From: Streptosporangiaceae bacterium
Lineage (GTDB): Bacteria > Actinomycetota > Actinomycetes > Streptosporangiales > Streptosporangiaceae
DNA length: 5,384 nucleotides
Direction: 5' to 3'
NCBI GenBank assembly: GCA_030040475.1
Contig: JASHTQ010000344.1
Location: 1-5,384 of the forward strand
The notes beneath the pieces were generated by a model that worked only from the letters and a program-made list of their open reading frames with translations, was not told the DNA's origin and did no database searches. The position numbers and the translations under genes are program-made. This document shows positions 2,949 to 5,384 of this stretch, piece by piece (the stretch's first letter is position 1; each line of letters starts with the position of its first letter).

Positions 2949-5384
2949 CTAGTCGCCGACCGTGTACTCGTAGGGCAGGGCGGCCATCTGGTCACCGCTC
3001 GACTGGCCGTACGGCGGGACGCTGTCGTCGAAGGTGTCGACGTACAGGTCGCCGCTGACCACGGTGCCGGCCGAGGCGTTCGGCACGATCGTCACGTTGA
3101 TCGTGGCGGTCTGGCCCGGGTTGATCTCGACCGGCGTGGCGGACGACGACGGGTTGATGGCCTGCAGCCACACGTCGCCGGTCGCGCTGCTCACCGCCGT
3201 GTCGAACGCCCTGGCCTCGATGGTCCACGCCGTCGTGGCCGTGCCCGGGGGCGCCACGGTCGAGTACGGCCCGCACTGGGTGGGCTGGACCTGCCACTCG
3301 CCAGGCGTGACCACGCCGCCGGACGGGGCGTAGGTCGCCTGCGCGGGGTCCGCGCACAGCTGGCCGGCGCCTGGGCTCGCGCTTGCGATGACCGGGTCGC
3401 CATTCAGCGGGGAGAAATCGAACATGGCGGGCGGGCTCGAGGTCTGAGACACCGACACGCTCGAGGTCTGCGTGGGCACCAGCACGGTCGGGTAGCTGCC
3501 GTTGTTCGGCAGCGGCACGGTCAGCGTCGACGGCGAGACCGGGGCGAGCGTGTAGGCCTTCGTGGTGGTGAGCCGGGGATCGATGAACACGAGCTCGGGC
3601 GCGGCGCCGTTGTTCGTGACCGACACAGGGACGGTCACCGGAATGCCGCTCGCCAGCGTCGTGCTCGCGCTGTCGGGCAGCCCGGCCGCGCTGGCGTGGA
3701 CCCCGTTGAACTCGATGCTCCCGGTGAACGCGTCGGACAGCTCGTTTCCCTCCACCGGCTCGGCGAAGTCAACGGCGAGCGTCCAGGTGCCGGGCGCCGG
3801 GTCCAGCGTGAAAGCGGTCGCCGACAGGCCCTGCGTGCCGTTCAGGCTGTTCTGCCCGTAGCCGAGCGTGTCGCCGTCCGGGCTGATCAGGTAGGTGCCC
3901 ACCGGGTCGTTGGCGTCGTTGGCCAGCGTCACGTCGGCGGTGATGTTCTGGATCCCCGACGGGACGTCGAACTGGTAGTACTGCACCTGCCCCACGCCGG
4001 GCGGCTGCCCGTTGCCGCCGGTCACCGCGCCGCTGAACGTGCCGCTGCCGCTGGACACGTTCACCAGGCCGCGCAGCGTCACCGGGATGGAGGTGGTGCT
4101 GCCGGCCGGGACGTCGAGGATGCCGAGGCCGGAGCTGACCACGACCGACCCGGAGGTGTCACCGGCCGACGGGATCGTGGCGCTGACCGTCACGGTCTTG
4201 CTCTGGCCCCCGGCCAGCACGACGTCGTCCGGCGAGACCGAGCCGAACGTGGTGAACTTTTGGGTGGCCGCCTGCCAGGAGACGGCCCCGTTCGTTCCGC
4301 CCGCGCTGGCCTGGGCACCTTCGACGATGCCGGTCCACACGCCGGCGGCCGGGCTGCGCACCTCCGCGCTGCCGTAGTTCCCCGGACCCTGCGGTATCGA
4401 GTCCGCGGCGAGCCGGCCGAGCGGGTCGACCAGGATCAGCCGGACCTCGGAGTTCTGCCCGGCGCTGCACTCCTGCGTCAGGCAGTAGGTCGGGTTACCC
4501 GGCCAGGCGATCGCGGCGGTCAGCCGGTCCTGCCCGGGCGCGACGGTGAAGTGGAACACGCCGTAGTTCTCCTGCTTCCCCGCGGCGTTTTCGAACGTGG
4601 GGCTGCTGCCGTCGGTCAGTGTGACGCTGCCGGACCCGACGTCCTGGGCCGGGCCCAGGGCGCGGCCGGTTAGCCGGACGACCTGCGGCAGCTCGCCGGT
4701 GTTGGTGATCGTCACCGGCCAGCTCTGGCTGCTGCCGACGGCACCGGACGCGTTCAGCTGGCCGGCGGACAGCAGCAGGCTCTCGCCGGTCGGCCGGGCG
4801 TCGATGGACTCGGCGAGCTGGACGGCGTCGTAGCTGTTCAGCAGGCCTGCGCCCTGCTCGGTGGCCGGCGCGCCGAGGTCGGTGGCGGTGCTGAGCAGGA
4901 TCTGCTTGACCAGCGCGGGCGACGGGGTGGCGTTGCCGTGGGTCTTCCGGTATGCCTGGATGACCAGGGCCGCGGCGCCCGCCACGAATGAAGCGGACTC
5001 GTTGGTGCCGCCGGCCTCCTCGATGTCGGAGGGCTTGCCGAGGTCGTTGACGCACCCGTAGTAATCCGAGCTTGCGTCGCAGGAGGCGAAGGTCGTGTCG
5101 CCGGGCGCCACCAGGTCGACCGTGCCGCCTGCCTGGTCGAACCCGGCCGAGCTCGGCGAGCTGATGTTGTCGCTGAGCCAGCCGGTCGTCGCGAAGTAGC
5201 GGGCGGCGTCGTCATTGGTCTGGGCGTCCGTCTGGAACTGCGTCGAGGCGCCGACCGAGATGACGTTCGGGTCGGTGGCGGGCGAGTCTATGGTGTTGGC
5301 CGAGCCCGCGTCGCCGCTCGCGACGACGATCACCACGCCCGCGGCCACGGCCGCGTCGTTGAACTGCCTGATCGCGTCGAGCAC
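2949..5384 (-). CDS. S8 (subtilisin-family) serine peptidase homologue, C-terminal 811 residues; nucleophile Ser replaced by Asn
   Basis: The gene runs off the right edge, so its 5' end, including any signal peptide, propeptide and the catalytic Asp and His, is missing. The first codon seen is GTG and is probably an internal Val. Residues 1-195 are the second half of an S8 domain: VVIVVASGDAG (oxyanion-loop position, Asp25), SPATDPNVISVGAS, VDLVAPGD, GGTNESASFVAGAAALVIQA (127-143), and ATDLGAPATEQGAGLLNSYDAVQLAE. In the last motif Asn128 (AAC, minus strand of 5001-5003) stands where GTS-motif enzymes have the catalytic Ser, and Ser132 replaces the usual Pro. Residues about 200-811 are beta-rich: an FN3-like stretch (220-240), two jelly-roll/PPC-like blocks (about 275-356 and 465-560), and two similar stretches with GQS/T-x-T-[VI]-x-V (393-401, 757-765). 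Cysteines occur in close pairs (102/111, 301/306, 677/704), suiting disulfides outside the cell. The protein ends at TAG 2949-2951 with no LPXTG anchor or terminal membrane helix, so it is probably released. Confidence 0.9.
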   Translation of the reverse strand: MLDAIRQFNDAAVAAGVVIVVASGDAGSANTIDSPATDPNVISVGASTQFQTDAQTNDDAARYFATTGWLSDNISSPSSAGFDQAGGTVDLVAPGDTTFASCDASSDYYGCVNDLGKPSDIEEAGGTNESASFVAGAAALVIQAYRKTHGNATPSPALVKQILLSTATDLGAPATEQGAGLLNSYDAVQLAESIDARPTGESLLLSAGQLNASGAVGSSQSWPVTITNTGELPQVVRLTGRALGPAQDVGSGSVTLTDGSSPTFENAAGKQENYGVFHFTVAPGQDRLTAAIAWPGNPTYCLTQECSAGQNSEVRLILVDPLGRLAADSIPQGPGNYGSAEVRSPAAGVWTGIVEGAQASAGGTNGAVSWQAATQKFTTFGSVSPDDVVLAGGQSKTVTVSATIPSAGDTSGSVVVSSGLGILDVPAGSTTSIPVTLRGLVNVSSGSGTFSGAVTGGNGQPPGVGQVQYYQFDVPSGIQNITADVTLANDANDPVGTYLISPDGDTLGYGQNSLNGTQGLSATAFTLDPAPGTWTLAVDFAEPVEGNELSDAFTGSIEFNGVHASAAGLPDSASTTLASGIPVTVPVSVTNNGAAPELVFIDPRLTTTKAYTLAPVSPSTLTVPLPNNGSYPTVLVPTQTSSVSVSQTSSPPAMFDFSPLNGDPVIASASPGAGQLCADPAQATYAPSGGVVTPGEWQVQPTQCGPYSTVAPPGTATTAWTIEARAFDTAVSSATGDVWLQAINPSSSATPVEINPGQTATINVTIVPNASAGTVVSGDLYVDTFDDSVPPYGQSSGDQMAALPYEYTVGD

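Noticed and set aside
2316..4673. Very long plus-strand frame (785 codons) antisense to the protease
   Set aside because: It is Arg/Gly/Ala/Pro-rich with no domain pattern and starts inside the oxygenase gene. Long antisense frames are expected opposite high-GC genes.

Overview
The window looks like chromosomal DNA of a high-GC actinobacterium. All confident reading frames have G or C in most third codon positions, and the proteins are of types common in actinomycetes: an APH-type aminoglycoside kinase, an MpaB/DUF2236 oxygenase and a large secreted S8 (subtilisin-family) protease. No rRNA, tRNA, CRISPR array, insertion sequence or phage gene was seen. The genus cannot be fixed from the sequence.

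Layout from left to right. (1) Positions 1-226 hold the 3' end of an unrecognised gene on the + strand. Its natural-looking protein seems to change frame near base 70, so it may be frameshifted. (2) A small unrecognised minus-strand frame (170-397) converges on it and overlaps it by 57 bases. (3) The gap at 398-609 contains an AT-richer patch, a compound stem-loop and a cluster of TGAATG-type sequences in both orientations. (4) A two-gene leftward operon follows: an aminoglycoside phosphotransferase (933-1736) and a 108-residue conserved-looking hypothetical protein (610-936), joined by an ATGA start/stop overlap. (5) A 211-base divergent intergenic region (1737-1947) separates this operon from (6) a rightward MpaB-family oxygenase gene (1948-2883). 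(7) A strong GC-rich hairpin at 2902-2932 lies between that gene and (8) the 3' part of a long leftward gene (2949 to beyond the window end). The visible part encodes 811 residues: the C-terminal half of an S8 peptidase domain followed by about 600 residues of beta-rich extracellular domains.

The genes do not form one obvious pathway. The two minus-strand genes at 610-1736 are probably co-translated. The oxygenase and the protease are independent transcription units that converge on a shared terminator. The most striking observation is in the protease: the residue aligned with the catalytic serine of the S8 GTS motif is asparagine (GGTNESAS in place of the usual GGTSxxAP). The residue aligned with the oxyanion-hole asparagine is aspartate. 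The protein may therefore be a catalytically inactive relative of the subtilases, unless the Asn codon is a sequence error. The other unexplained signal is the TGAATG cluster near 390-556. I did not find a convincing new multi-gene system.
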